A stretch of 25,346 nucleotides of DNA from Pelagophyceae sp. CCMP2097 (taxonomy: Eukaryota; Sar; Pelagophyceae): NCBI GenBank assembly GCA_026770575.1, contig MU657165.1, positions 792,225 to 817,570 on the forward strand, in the 5' to 3' direction. The position numbers and the translations under genes were made by a program. The notes below the pieces were generated by a model. It worked only from the letters and a program-made list of their open reading frames with translations, had not been told where the DNA came from and did no database searches. Positions within the stretch are counted from its first letter, which is position 1, and each line of letters begins with the position of its first letter. Positions 1 to 9,613 of this stretch are shown here, piece by piece.

Positions 1-18
1 GTCCTCCGCGGACGCCAT
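1..18 (-). CDS. Possible 5' end of a gene leaving the left edge
   Basis: On the minus strand an ATG at 16-18 opens six codons (Met-Ala-Ser-Ala-Glu-Asp) that run off the window. The Met-Ala-Ser start and the A/C-rich leader before it (CCCCCAAATC) look like an ordinary start in this GC-rich genome, but six codons cannot establish a gene. If it is real, the stretch 19-445 would be its promoter, facing the 3' end of the F-box-like gene. Confidence 0.25.
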
Positions 19-445
19 GATTTGGGGGTGGGTGGAGGGGACCCAGGCGCGTCCCCTGGCAGCGTCAAAACAGCAAACAACGGCGTCGCCGGGCCGCTGA
101 TTTTTTTTTCGCTTAGCCGGTTCTTAAATTGACCTTTACTCTACTACAATTGTAGACCGCCTCCGGCGCGCTCTTGTAATAGACCGATGTAAACGTTAAC
201 GCCGAACATCTCTCTCTCTGTCTCTTTTGTCATTGTTTTGAAAGGGCCAATGAAATCGGCGTTCAAATTCCGGCGAAGGTCCACGCGCGTTCGGACGGCG
301 GCGGACCTCCAAGCTCAGCGCCGCTTGGCGAGTGCCGCCCGGCGGAGCGCGACGCTCCCCGGAGCAGAGGCTCACACTCCTGGGAAGCACAAGTGGTATC
401 GTTCTAAATCTAAGGTTCTCCGAGTCGGGGGTTTCGTCGTCGGGT
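19..445. other. Intergenic stretch, no gene seen
   Basis: It contains a T-run near 101-109, an AT-richer patch around 115-200 and a short CT-rich stretch near 208-227. Two short overlapping frames reach into it, but both are arginine-rich GC shadows without domain character. It probably holds the 3' flank of the F-box-like gene and perhaps the promoter of the gene leaving the left edge. Confidence 0.4.
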
Positions 446-2121
446 TCATACGGGCAGTTCTCCTCCGTAGGATAAGGCCGGCGAGAAGCCGAAGGGCAGT
501 CCTCCCCCGTAGGATAAGGCCGGCGAGAAGCCGAAGAGGTCGCGCCGCTTGACGGCGAGGTGGTTCAAACGGAGCAGGTATTCGAAAAAGTCGAGGGGCG
601 GCGCGGTTTCGCGCGAATCGGCGCTCCAGAGGAAGAAGAGCGTGCCCGCGACCCAGTCCGAGTCTTCGAGCGCGAACGACGCGAGCGATTCCCTTGCGAG
701 GGTGACGCCGCGGTCGCGCGCGAGCGCGTCGAGCGCGGGCGCCCATGCGAGGATGGTGCGTTTGGCGGGTGCGTACGTGTCGAGCGCGTCCCGGAAGATG
801 CGCGCCTCGACAGAAAAAGCGTGCGCGCCGTTGCGAAACACGAGCGCACCCGCGCGGCCGCCGAGCTCCGCCTGGGCGGCGGCGCAGTACGCCGCGCGGA
901 AGAGCACGCGCCCGGCGCCGGGCTCCGCGTGCGCCGCGAGGATGGCCTCGAGGGTCTCGTGCTGGTTGCGGCCCGCGTCGGTAAAGTAGGCCAGGAGCGC
1001 GCCGGCGGCGTCGCCGTGGAGCGCGAGGGAGACGACGGCCTCGCTGGCGCAGCGCAAGAGCGCGCCGCTGCCCAGCGCCTCGGCGGCGGCGCCGCGCAGA
1101 GCGTGCGCGAGTGCAGAGTCGCCGAGTTGCCCCAGGCCCCGCAGGCTCCAGAGGCAGTCAGCCAGCGATTCGACGGCGCCGCAGGCCAGCACCTGGAGCT
1201 GGCGCGCCGACACCTTGGACGGCGCCGCCCTCAGCGGCTCGAGGCGGCCGCGCAGCAGCTGGCTCGCCTCGATGCTGCGGAGGAGGAGGGCCTCGTCGCC
1301 CGGCTGCGCGTTTCTCCCCCTCGTTGGCTCGACAGCGCGCGCCACCTGCTCGCGCAGCAGCGCAGCCAGCGTCGTCTCCATGCTTTCGACTTTGCGCTTG
1401 CGGCTGAGCGAGCGGGTGGTGCGCCGCACCTCCTGGTCGCGTCTTAACTGCCGCGAGCGGCAGGCGGCCTCGCGCTCGTAGGCGGCGTGCAAGACCAGCA
1501 GGTCGCGGCTCGGCTCGGCCTCGCACGACTCCAGCGCTAGGTCGACTGAGGCGCAGTCTAGTGCCGTCAGCACGGGCCCGATGCGCTCGCCGCACGCCGC
1601 GGAAAGCGGCGCCGCCCAGACGTACGTCTTCCGTGCTCTTCCGTCTTCCGTGACCGTCTGCCCGTGCTTGGCGCAGCGGTCGTGGCGCAGCAGAGCGCCG
1701 TAGACCGCCTCGGGCCCCGCTCTGCGGAGGTCCACGGACTTGGTGGACGCGCACGTGCACTCCCAGCAATAAAACAGGCCGTACTCGGGCCGGGCGAAAT
1801 TGACGCGGTTCTCGCACCCGCGGTTCTCGCACCGCTTGCCGTTGACGAGGCGCAGCAGCCGCATCGGCGACGGCCGGTGCACCGCGCCGCCCGCGTAGAG
1901 CTTCATCACGTTCTCCAGCGTCTGCCGGCCTAAAAAGGCGCGTCCAAGGAGTCGTCGGAGAGTCGACGCGCACCGTGGCACTTAGACGTGCGAAGCGCGG
2001 ACCGCATGACCATCTCATCCGTGAGCATTGACGCCGCCCAGCGCTTGGCGCAGCGCGTCAGCCGTAAAAGCTCCGGGGCGCGCAAAAACTCAATAGCCAG
2101 CCGCACCGTGTCGTCGTTCAT
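446..2121 (-). CDS. F-box-like, cysteine-rich protein of unknown role
   Basis: Two exons give 543 residues: exon 1 2121-1974, intron 1973-1930 (44 bp, GTGCGC...TTTTTAG), exon 2 1929-446. Joining them restores one frame across the Lys-Cys-His-Gly/Arg-Gln junction. Residues about 3-45 have an F-box-like helical pattern (Leu-Ala-Ile-Glu-Phe-Leu, then Ala-Lys-Arg-Trp). A cysteine cluster follows at about 80-110 (CENRGCENRVNF, then CWECTC) and may bind zinc. A basic, probably helical stretch lies near 220-250, and the rest is alanine/leucine-rich helix. F-box proteins usually recruit substrates to SCF ubiquitin ligases; that role is inferred only from the N-terminus. The C-terminus carries a 14-residue tandem duplication. 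The gene shares a divergent promoter with the SnoaL-like gene. Confidence 0.7.
452..535. repeat. 42-bp tandem duplication, two copies
   Basis: Copies at 452-493 and 494-535 differ at two positions. The period of 42 keeps the frame of the F-box-like gene and duplicates the peptide FGFSPALSYGG-x-LP just before its stop codon. Confidence 0.9.
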
Positions 2122-2476
2122 CTTGAAAACGGCGCGCCAGCCGGTGGCGAAGGGCCAAAAGGAAAAGCGCCGGCACGCCCTCGGAGAGCCGACGCCCAAA
2201 AAATCCCCGACGCTTTCGGCCGAAAAAGACCCCCAAGCAGCGACGCTTCGCAGGGCCGGGCGGGGAGCCGGGAAGCAGCGCGGCGCAAAAACAAAACCCG
2301 CGAACGCGGCGAACCGACGAGGGAGGATCAGTTGCCGGCAGGCTCTTCGAGAAGCAAACTTCAGAGTTGACTTAACATAATTAGTTTGAATTTGAATTTT
2401 GTTTGAAACTGCGCGTTCTTTTGGCGACGATCTTCGCCGAAGCGGTTCTGTGCCACATTGTGCGGGTCCGTGGTCG
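2122..2476. promoter_or_regulatory. Divergent promoter region
   Basis: This 355-bp space lies between the start codons of the F-box-like gene (minus) and the SnoaL-like gene (plus), so both promoters must be here. A distinctly AT-rich patch (about 2366-2406, around CATAATTAGTTTGAATTTG) breaks the otherwise GC-rich sequence close to the plus-strand gene. No canonical TATA box is certain. Longer frames cross the region but show no domain character. Confidence 0.45.
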
Positions 2477-3560
2477 ATGCTGGCCTTTTTCGCCGTCGCG
2501 GCCGCGCTGGGCCCGGTCGGCGTCGGCGGCTTTGGGTTCCCGGTGAAGCTGCCGATGTTTGCCGGGTTCCCGAAGTTCGGCGCGCCCGCCGCCGAGGTTT
2601 CTTCTGTCGGCGCCGAGCTGGCTTCCCTGCTCGGCGGAGCGGCTGGAATCGACGCTTCGTTTGTCGCTTTGAAGTGCGCCGAGGACGTGATCTGGGAGGA
2701 TCTTTCTGAGAAGGAGCCCGCCGTCGGCCGCGATGCGGTAGAGGCGCTCTTGAGGAAGAAGTACCCCGCCGGCGCGCGCCTCAACGTCGGCCGCACGGCG
2801 GGCACGGCGGTATCGGGCGGCTGTACCTGGCGGCGCGAGCGCGTCGGCGAACCAGAGGCCTACGGCCTCCGCGGCACGACGTTTGCGCGGAAGAACGATG
2901 CGGGCCTGTTGGTCTACGTCCGCGAGGGCAACGAGCCGATCTTCAAGCCTGGTGAGTACACCGAAAAACTTCTCAAGGCGGTCACGGCGAACGCGCCAAA
3001 GGTGGCCAAGAACGTGACGTTTGTGCAGCGCGACCCCAATGGGGCCGCGGACGTGGTCACGTACCTCTGGGACGAAGCGTACCCGCGCGGCGCCTCGCCC
3101 GCAGAGGTGCGCTCCGACTCTTCGCGGGCTGTTTCGTCACATCCAATGCAGGCGCTCCGGCTCTTCGCGGAGGACATTGTCTACGAGGACTTTAACTACC
3201 CGGCCTCGTTTGTTGGGAAGGCCGCTGTGAAGGATTTCATCGAGGCATTTGACATCCCAGGCATCGCCTTCGTCCCGACGGAAATCTCCGGCGGAGGCCA
3301 GGCCTGCTGCTTCACATGGCAGGTGAGGTTTTACGAGTCGCCGCATTGTGGCCCAGAGGCGCGTTTCGACGGTCTCGTAGGTCACGGTCAACGGGAACGC
3401 CGGCCCAAAGGGCATCTCCTTCTACGAGGTCGATTCGGCGGGCAAAGTCTGCTTCATCCGCGACATCCCCGCCGCGAGCCTCACGCCGCCGCCGTTGACG
3501 CAACTCGCCGCTCTGAAAGACCCGCAGCTGCGCGTCTTCACGCCGAGGCCCGCGCAGTAA
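2477..3560 (+). CDS. Two-domain SnoaL/NTF2-like protein, probably plastid-targeted
   Basis: Two exons give 341 residues: 2477-3322 and 3381-3560, with a 58-bp intron (GTGAGG...CTCGTAG) joining Thr-Trp-Gln to Val-Thr-Val in phase 0. Met at 2477 is preferred over an upstream Met at 2399 because it begins a hydrophobic signal-like segment (MLAFFAVAAALGPVG) followed by a Phe-rich stretch, as expected for a secondary-plastid presequence. Two similar halves follow. The first has Ala-Glu-Asp-Val-Ile-Trp-Glu-Asp near residue 67, and the second has Ala-Glu-Asp-Ile-Val-Tyr-Glu-Asp near 230. Each continues into the helix and beta-strands of an NTF2/SnoaL-like cone fold. Members of this fold bind small molecules or act as isomerases or cyclases, and no specific substrate can be named. 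Confidence 0.75.
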
Positions 3561-3972
3561 AGGCCGCCGTGTAAGAGTCTCACGAAATCTTGGGAAGGGT
3601 GGACACCTGGGTTGAGGTACCACCGGCGACACGCGTGGGTGTCTTTCCGAGTCGCCAAAACCGAGAATTTGAAAACTCGACGGGCGCCAGCCAGCACGTG
3701 CAGTCAGATCAGCTCAGAGCCTCGGAGCAACGGTATAGACGCCGCCGGGTTCGACGCCCCCGCCGCCGGGTCCGAATACCCCCGCCGTCGCGCCGTATAT
3801 ACGGCTCCCGCTGGCGCGCCGCCGGGCCGTGCTCGACCCGGACGTATGCAGTGGCGTTGCGGCTCGCACTCGGCCAGGGCCCCGTCGCAGGGGCTCTAGC
3901 TCCCGCGCGTGGGCAGACCCCGCGAGGAGCAAGTTTTGAAGAGTCATAGCAAGTGACAGTCCGTCTCGAAAA
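3561..3972. other. Intergenic region with GC-rich repeats and a TATA-like palindrome
   Basis: It separates two plus-strand genes. From about 3735 to 3790 there are repeated C/G blocks (CGCCGCCGGGTTCGACG, then CGCCGCCGGGTCCGAATAC), followed by a perfect 14-bp palindrome GCCGTATATACGGC at 3792-3805. The palindrome's core could act as a TATA element for the carrier gene, whose ATG is about 170 bp downstream. No gene is visible. Confidence 0.4.
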
Positions 3973-4803
3973 ATGAGCGACGCCGTGAAAAGTGCGGCGT
4001 GCGGCGGCTTCGCGGGCGCGTGCGTGTCCGTGACGCTCCAGCCCTTCGACGTCGTCCGGACCAGGATGCACACGGACGTCATCCACACGCAAAAGGCCTC
4101 GGCGCTGCGCACGTTTCGGACCATCCTTGCCGAGGGCGGCGTGCAAAGGCTCTGGCGCGGCACCACGGCGACGTCGCTGCGCGTGGGCGGCGGCGCCTTT
4201 TTGCACTTCCACACGCTCCACGTCCTCCGCACGCTCGTCGGCGACCCTTCGTCGGGAAGCGCCATCGCGACGCACGCCCTGCTGGGCGGCGCGTCGCGCG
4301 GGTTGGCGGTGGTCATCATGTGCCCCGTCACCACCGTGAAGACGCGCATGGAGGCGTCGCACGCCGGCGCGCAGAATTACCGCAGCGTGATTCACGCTTT
4401 GACGGACGTGGTCAAAGCCGAGGGCCTGCTGGCGCTCTGGCGCGGCCTGCCGGCGGCGATGCTGGCCAACGCCCCTTTTTCCGCGATCCACTACGCGACG
4501 TACCGCACGGCGCAAGAGGCCGCACGAGACCGTCTGGGCCTCGAGGGCGCGGTGGCGAACTTTGCCGCCGGCGCAGCCGCATCAGTGCTGGCGACGACGG
4601 CGACGCAGCCCTTTGACGTCATCCGCACAAGGCAGATGCTAAACGTCGGCAACAGCCTCGCCGACCTGCGCGCCGCGGGCTTGCGCGGCCTCTTCGCCGG
4701 GTTCCTGCCCAGACTCGTGAAGCGGCCGCTGCAGACGACTCTGGTCTGGACGCTCTACGAGGAGCTCTATAAGGCAGCCGGCGGGCCCCCCGCAAAGAAG
4801 TAG
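3973..4803 (+). CDS. Mitochondrial carrier, SLC25A38/Hem25-like (glycine carrier type)
   Basis: A single exon of 276 residues, normal for the mitochondrial carrier family (about 300). Three homologous repeats each carry the family signature: QPFDVVRTR (about 24-32), CPVTTVKTR (about 117-125) and QPFDVIRTR (about 215-223). The middle repeat reads Pro-Val-Thr-x-x-Lys-Thr-Arg-Met-Glu rather than the usual Pro-x-Asp, and is followed by Leu-Trp-Arg-Gly and Asn-Ala-Pro-Phe-Ser. Both are features I associate with SLC25A38/Hem25, the inner-membrane carrier that brings glycine into mitochondria for haem synthesis. Six membrane helices are expected. The start ATG lies at the expected point just before the first helix. 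The carrier family is certain; the glycine assignment is inferred from the second repeat. Confidence 0.88.
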   Translation: MSDAVKSAACGGFAGACVSVTLQPFDVVRTRMHTDVIHTQKASALRTFRTILAEGGVQRLWRGTTATSLRVGGGAFLHFHTLHVLRTLVGDPSSGSAIATHALLGGASRGLAVVIMCPVTTVKTRMEASHAGAQNYRSVIHALTDVVKAEGLLALWRGLPAAMLANAPFSAIHYATYRTAQEAARDRLGLEGAVANFAAGAAASVLATTATQPFDVIRTRQMLNVGNSLADLRAAGLRGLFAGFLPRLVKRPLQTTLVWTLYEELYKAAGGPPAKK

Positions 4804-5088
4804 CGAATTGCCGAGCGGCCAAAGGCGAGTGCGGGCGCGAGCGGCCCCAACGCATCGCGCAGCACTCGGCGCGTCAAAGGGCGGCGGACAAGGCGGGCCC
4901 GCACCGTCGCCTGCGGGCAGGGGTGCTGTGGTTAAGAGAACTAATCACATCTGACTCTGCAGAAGGGGATTCAGAAGGGGACTCTACGTGGACGGCGCAC
5001 GGAGTCGGTCTGCATAGCCCCGAACTTCCAAGAGGCGTCGTGGTCCCTTTTCGGTCTGGCCAGTTTAGCGATTTCCGGGGTTGGACGC
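4804..5088. other. Intergenic region, no gene seen
   Basis: A 285-bp space between two plus-strand genes. It contains one small direct repeat (CAGAAGGGGATTCAGAAGGGGACTC, near 4959-4984) and otherwise nothing recognisable. The acyltransferase promoter should be here. Confidence 0.35.
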
Positions 5089-6617
5089 GTGACCTTGCGT
5101 GCGCGTGCGACAGCCAGTGGCGGCATGGTGCTGCGGTACGTGACGCGCCTCGCGGCGCCCGGCGCGGCGGCGCTGGTTGCGCAGTGCGGCGTCGAGCGGC
5201 GCAGCGGCTGCGACGCGGCGCCGCGCGAAGCGCCGGCGCTTCGCCTCCAGCGCAAGCTGACTCCCGTCGGGCGGTTCTCGCTGCTGAGCGAGACGGCGGC
5301 GAACCCGTCCATCCCGGCGGTGCTCCTGAAGCTCGTTGGACCACCGCTGTACGAGGCGGAGCTGGCGGCGGCTCTGGAGAAAGGCTTCGTTAAGACGTCA
5401 GATCGCTTCTCCAGCGTCGTCGACGACGCAACACTCACATTTTTGCCGCTCACAACTTTTAACGCCAAGGACGCCGTGACGCGCGTCGACGCGAATTCGA
5501 TAAACGTTGCGGCCGAGATCGTGGCGCCGCTCGACCCTTCAAGGCCTCGCTGGAACGCCAAGATGTGGCACCCGCAATCCGACGAGACGATGGTCCTCCT
5601 GCGCGCGCACCACGCTTTAGCAGACGGTGTCTCACTGGCCGCTCTCTTTGGCAAGTGCACGGACCAGGCCGACCAGCTGGACGCGCTCGTGGCTGGAGAG
5701 GTCAAAAAGTTCCGCAAGCGTTCATTCTTAGAGCGCCTCGTTCGCGGCCTCGCCTTTTTCTTTTTAGTGGTCCGCGCCGCCTTGGACCATTTGGTGACGA
5801 ACTGGCGGTGCCGGATTTTAGTCCGAGGCGGTCAATCACGCTCGAGGTCGGTGGCGTGGGCGTCCGACTTCTCTGACGTCGAAACCCTCAAGCGCGTCGC
5901 AAAGGCCCTCGGCGGCCCGAGGGCCACGGTCAACGATGTCTACGCAGCAGTCGTCGCCGGCGCTTTAGGGCGCTGCCTCGTAAACGAGGAGACGGGGACG
6001 TTTTGCGCCGCACTCCCAGTCCACCTCTTCGGCGGCGCGCTGCCGCCGGGTCAAGAGGTGCGTTTGAACTAGAACAGCCCTTGCGGCCACCGCTGCGTAG
6101 GTCGGCAACCACATTGGCGCCGTACTCGTGCCCCTGCCGCTGACGAAGCGCGACGGCGACGGCGACGACGCTCGCGCGCACGTCCGAGCATGCTCAGAGG
6201 CGCTGCGCGGCTCAATGCGCGGCGGCGCGGCGGCGGTCTTTGCATATATGGCGGCGTACGCCGCCGGCGCGCTGCTGCCGCGCTCCGTCGTCCCCGCGGC
6301 CATGGCGGCGTCGACCCGCAACGTCTCCGTGGCCATGACGAACGTGCGAGGCCCGCCCCTCGACCTCGCCATCTGCGGCCGCCGCGTGACCCAGTCCGTG
6401 CCCTTCCTGCCGCCGCCGCCGGGCGTAGCCATCGGCACCGCGCTCATGACCATGGGAGGTGCGCCCCGCGGTCGGCCCGCGGCGTCGGACTGCGCGCGTA
6501 GGCTTCGCGACGCTGTCCATCAACGCGCAGGCCGACGTCGTCGATGCCGGCGAGCTGCTCGCGCACGCGCTCGCGTACTACGACGACCTCGTCGCGGCGG
6601 CCGACCGCTGCACCTAA
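5089..6617 (+). CDS. Wax ester synthase/diacylglycerol acyltransferase (WS/DGAT)
   Basis: Three exons (5089-6057, 6101-6458, 6502-6617) give 480 residues, the usual WS/DGAT size. Both introns are 43 bp and read GTGCGY...GTAG, and every junction keeps frame. The catalytic HHxxxDG motif is HHALADG at about 174-180. In the second exon the family's Asn-Val-Arg-Gly-Pro motif (equivalent to N-x-x-G-P) lies after Ala-Ser-Thr-Arg, and the last exon gives Gly-Phe-Ala-Thr-Leu-Ser-Ile-Asn-Ala-Gln-Ala-Asp, a typical C-terminal pattern. A hydrophobic segment near 222-240 may anchor the enzyme to the ER or lipid droplets. The enzyme would esterify fatty alcohols or diacylglycerol with acyl-CoA to make storage lipid. 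Met at 5125 is an alternative start. No neighbour is functionally linked. Confidence 0.88.
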
Positions 6618-6896
6618 CGTTAAAAGCAGGGCCGTCTCTCTAGGGATCCCTGTAGACACAGTGCCGACAAGTCGTCTCTTTACATAGTCTCATCATGCCT
6701 GTAGACTTCTGAAAGAGCCCCGGGCGATATAGGCGCCCTCCGCGCCTCCATGCTCCACGCTCGTCCACGACGCACCTCGCATAAGCCTACCCCCGCGCCT
6801 CCATGGATCCATGCGGCGCCCGGTTTGTTCCACCACTTTTCCACCGAAGCTTTTGTTTTCGCATCGCCAGATTCCCAGTCGAGCGGTCGAGGTGGG
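6618..6896. other. Intergenic region / promoter of the Mrd1-like gene
   Basis: 279 bp between the acyltransferase stop and the Mrd1-like start. It contains the 12-bp palindrome CATGGATCCATG at 6802-6813 and two copies of GCGCCTCCATG (near 6746 and 6797). The upstream frame is open from 6750, so a longer N-terminus beginning there is possible but lacks protein character. Confidence 0.35.
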
Positions 6897-9399
6897 ATGG
6901 CGGCGCTCCCGATGAAGATGAAGCGCGGCGCAAAGGAGGACAAGTCGCGGAAGCGCCGCCGGCCGACGCTCACCGGCTCGGTGCGTCCGCTCGAGGCGCG
7001 GGATTTCGGGCACCGCGCGGCGTAGGCTCTGGCGGCGCTGGCAGGAGCCAAGCCGGGCGCGGCGGCGGCGCCGCGGCGCGGCCGCGACGCCGAGGCGGAG
7101 CCCGGGTTCACGCGCGTCATCGTGAGCGGCCTGCCGAAGAAGTGCGACGCGGCGCTCCTACGAAGGCACTTTGGCATCATCGGTGCGCGGGCGTGCCGCT
7201 CAAAGCCCTGAAGAATGACGCCTCACCGAAGGACGCAGGCGAGATCACGGACGTGGCGCTGCCCTGCAAGGACGGGGACAGCGCCAAGTCGCGCGGGTTT
7301 GCGTTTGTGGGCTTTTCCGAAGCGGCGACGGCCGCGGCCGCAGTCGCCAAGCTCGACCGCACGTGCGTTTAAAACCCGTCGGACCCTCTTCGACGAAGCC
7401 AGCCCGTTTCGAATACGGCGTTGCCAGGTATATGGGCTCTTGGCGCATCAGCGTGCGCGCGGCGAAGAAGCGCGAGGCTTTAAAGGAGGCCGAGCCGGCC
7501 GCGGCGCCAGAGCCGGAATTTGCGGGGGCACCGAAGAAGGCCAAGGTCGACGACGCTCCAAAGGTCTCCTCGACGCGGCGCGAGCGTTTTTTTGAGCTGA
7601 TGAACAAAAAAGGCGGCGGGTTGGAGGCCGCGCGTGCAGAGGACCACCTCGAGCTGGACCGAGCCGCCGACGAGGAGATGGAGGAGGATTCGGAAAAGCC
7701 GGCCATGGACGCGCAGCTTTCCGACCTGGACTATTTGAAGCAGATGCAGAAGACTGCCGCGCTCTCCGATTCGGACGAGTCGGACGACGAAAAGGACGCC
7801 GAGACGCTGCGCAACCCACCGCCGGCGGCGAAGAATGCCGCGCCGGCCGCCGCCGACGACGACAGCGACGACGGCGACGACGCGGGCGCGCGCTTGTACG
7901 TCACGAACGTGGCTTTTGGCTGCAGCGAGGCGGAATTGGAGGCCGAGTTCTCCAAATTTGGCAAGGTCGTAGAAGTGCACGCGCCTCTCGACCCAACCAC
8001 GAAGCAGCCGCGCGGTTTTGCTTTCGTGCGCTTCGTGCTGCCAGAGGCGGCGGCGGCGGCGCAGGCAGCATTGCATGGGAAGGACATGCATGGACGGTCC
8101 CTCGGCGTCGTCGACGCTTTAGTGGCCAAGCAGAAGCCCGCACCGGTGGCGGAGGACGGCGAAGAGACTTCGAAATACAATCCGGCGCGCACCTTTTCTG
8201 CGAAGCGGGAGGAGGAGCGCCGGAAGCGCGCGACAGAGAAGGAGGTCGGGTGGCACGCGGCGCACGTCCGGAGCGACACCGTCGGCGCGGCCGCCGCCGC
8301 GGAGCTGGGCGTCTCGAAGCGCGACTTGTTCGACGCGACGTCTTCCGGCGAGGCGGCCGTAACTTTAGCGCTTGCAGAGTCTGCGCTTCAGACGCAGACG
8401 TCTTCATTTTTCAAGGACCACGGCTACGAGCTCATCGAGACGGAAGCAACCAAAAAGAAGAAGCTGGAGCGGTCGAGGACGGCCGTCCTCGTGAAGAACT
8501 TGCCGCACGCGACGACTGCCGCCGAGCTCCGCGAACTATTCGTGAAAGCGGGTGAGGTCGAACGAGTGCTCTGCGCGCCGTCCGGCGCGTCCGCCATCGT
8601 CGAGTTCAAGCATGCCACCGAGGCGCGCGCTGCTTTCAAGAGGTTGGCCTACCGGCGCTTCAAGCACGTCCCGCTCTACCTCGAATGGGCCCCGCTGCCG
8701 CGCGCAGTCGCGACCAAGGCCGTTCATGCCCCAGAGGCCCCCGCAGCTTCCGCCTCGCACCGGTCGGCGGAGGAGGACGACGCCGCGCCGCCGCCCTCTG
8801 ACGGGGCGACGCTGTTTGTGAAGAACATAAACTTTGAGACGACTGCTGCGGCTTTACGGGCGCATTTCCAAGACGTCGCCGTACCGCGCGCCGTCAACCT
8901 GCCGCCGCCCCTCGCGAGCACCGACGCGGCGGACGACGACAAAAAGGCCGGCAAAAAGGAGGCGCCGAGGCGGCCGCGGAACAACCGCGGCTACGGCTTT
9001 ATAGAGTTCGCCTCAGAGGCCGACGCCCGCAACGCGTTAGAGGCGCGGCAGGGCTCGACGCTGGACAAGCATGCTTTGGCGCTGGCGCTGACGCAGGCCA
9101 AGCCCGTTGCGGACGACCACGCGGCGTCTTCCTCGAAAGCCGCAAGGCAGACGAAGCTCGTCGTGCGCAATTTGGCGTTCGCGACGACGCCCAACGACGT
9201 CCGCGCTTTGTTCGCCGCCTTTGGGGAACTGACAAAGGTCCGGCTACCGAAGCGCTTCGACGGACGGCACCGCGGCTTTGCTTTTGTATGCTTCGCCGCC
9301 GCCCGCGACGCCAAGCGGGCCCTAGAATCCCTCACCGCCGCACACCTCTACGGCCGCCACCTCGTCGTCGAGTACGCCGCCGAAGACAAGAAATTGTAA
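6897..9399 (+). CDS. MRD1: Mrd1/RBM19-type multi-RRM ribosome biogenesis protein
   Basis: Four exons (6897-6980, 7026-7182, 7239-7362, 7428-9399) give 778 residues; the introns are 45, 56 and 65 bp with GTGCG donors. Five RRMs are visible. RRM1 (about 57-136) is rebuilt only after splicing, with Val-Ile-Val-Ser-Gly-Leu-Pro and Arg-Gly-Phe-Ala-Phe-Val-Gly-Phe. The others are RRM2 277-352, RRM3 473-543 (weaker RNP1), RRM4 582-677 with a long acidic/basic insert, and RRM5 697-773 with a typical RNP1 after Arg-Phe-Asp-Gly-Arg-His. Acidic and Lys-rich linkers lie between RRM1 and RRM2. Yeast Mrd1 has five RRMs; animal RBM19 has six. The family binds pre-rRNA in the nucleolus and is needed for 18S rRNA processing. 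Met at 6897 is followed by a basic nuclear-signal-like stretch. An AATAAA overlaps the stop codon (9399-9404). Confidence 0.9.
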
Positions 9400-9613
9400 A
9401 TAAAGAGGAGCTACTCATGTGCATTGGACCCAACTACGAGAGGCCACTCGTCCCGGGTTTCACTCGTGTCAGTACACGGCACTGCAAGGATCGTAGATAC
9501 TCCGGACGCCTTTCCGCAGCATCGATGATGGCGCCGACCGGAATGTCGGCACAAGGTCGTGGTGGCACCCGCAAAAGAGGCTTACGCCTTTATGATGTCG
9601 GATTGGTTCACCC

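Noticed and set aside
560..1447. 295-codon plus-strand frame antisense to the F-box-like gene
   Set aside because: Low-complexity Arg/Glu/Ala composition and no domain; it is the complement of an exon with a consistent coding frame.
3740..3790. GGGTTCGACG and GGGTCCGAATA resembling tRNA T-loops
   Set aside because: The T-stem does not pair (CCGGG against CCCCC or ACCCC), and no D-arm, anticodon arm or acceptor stem can be built around it.
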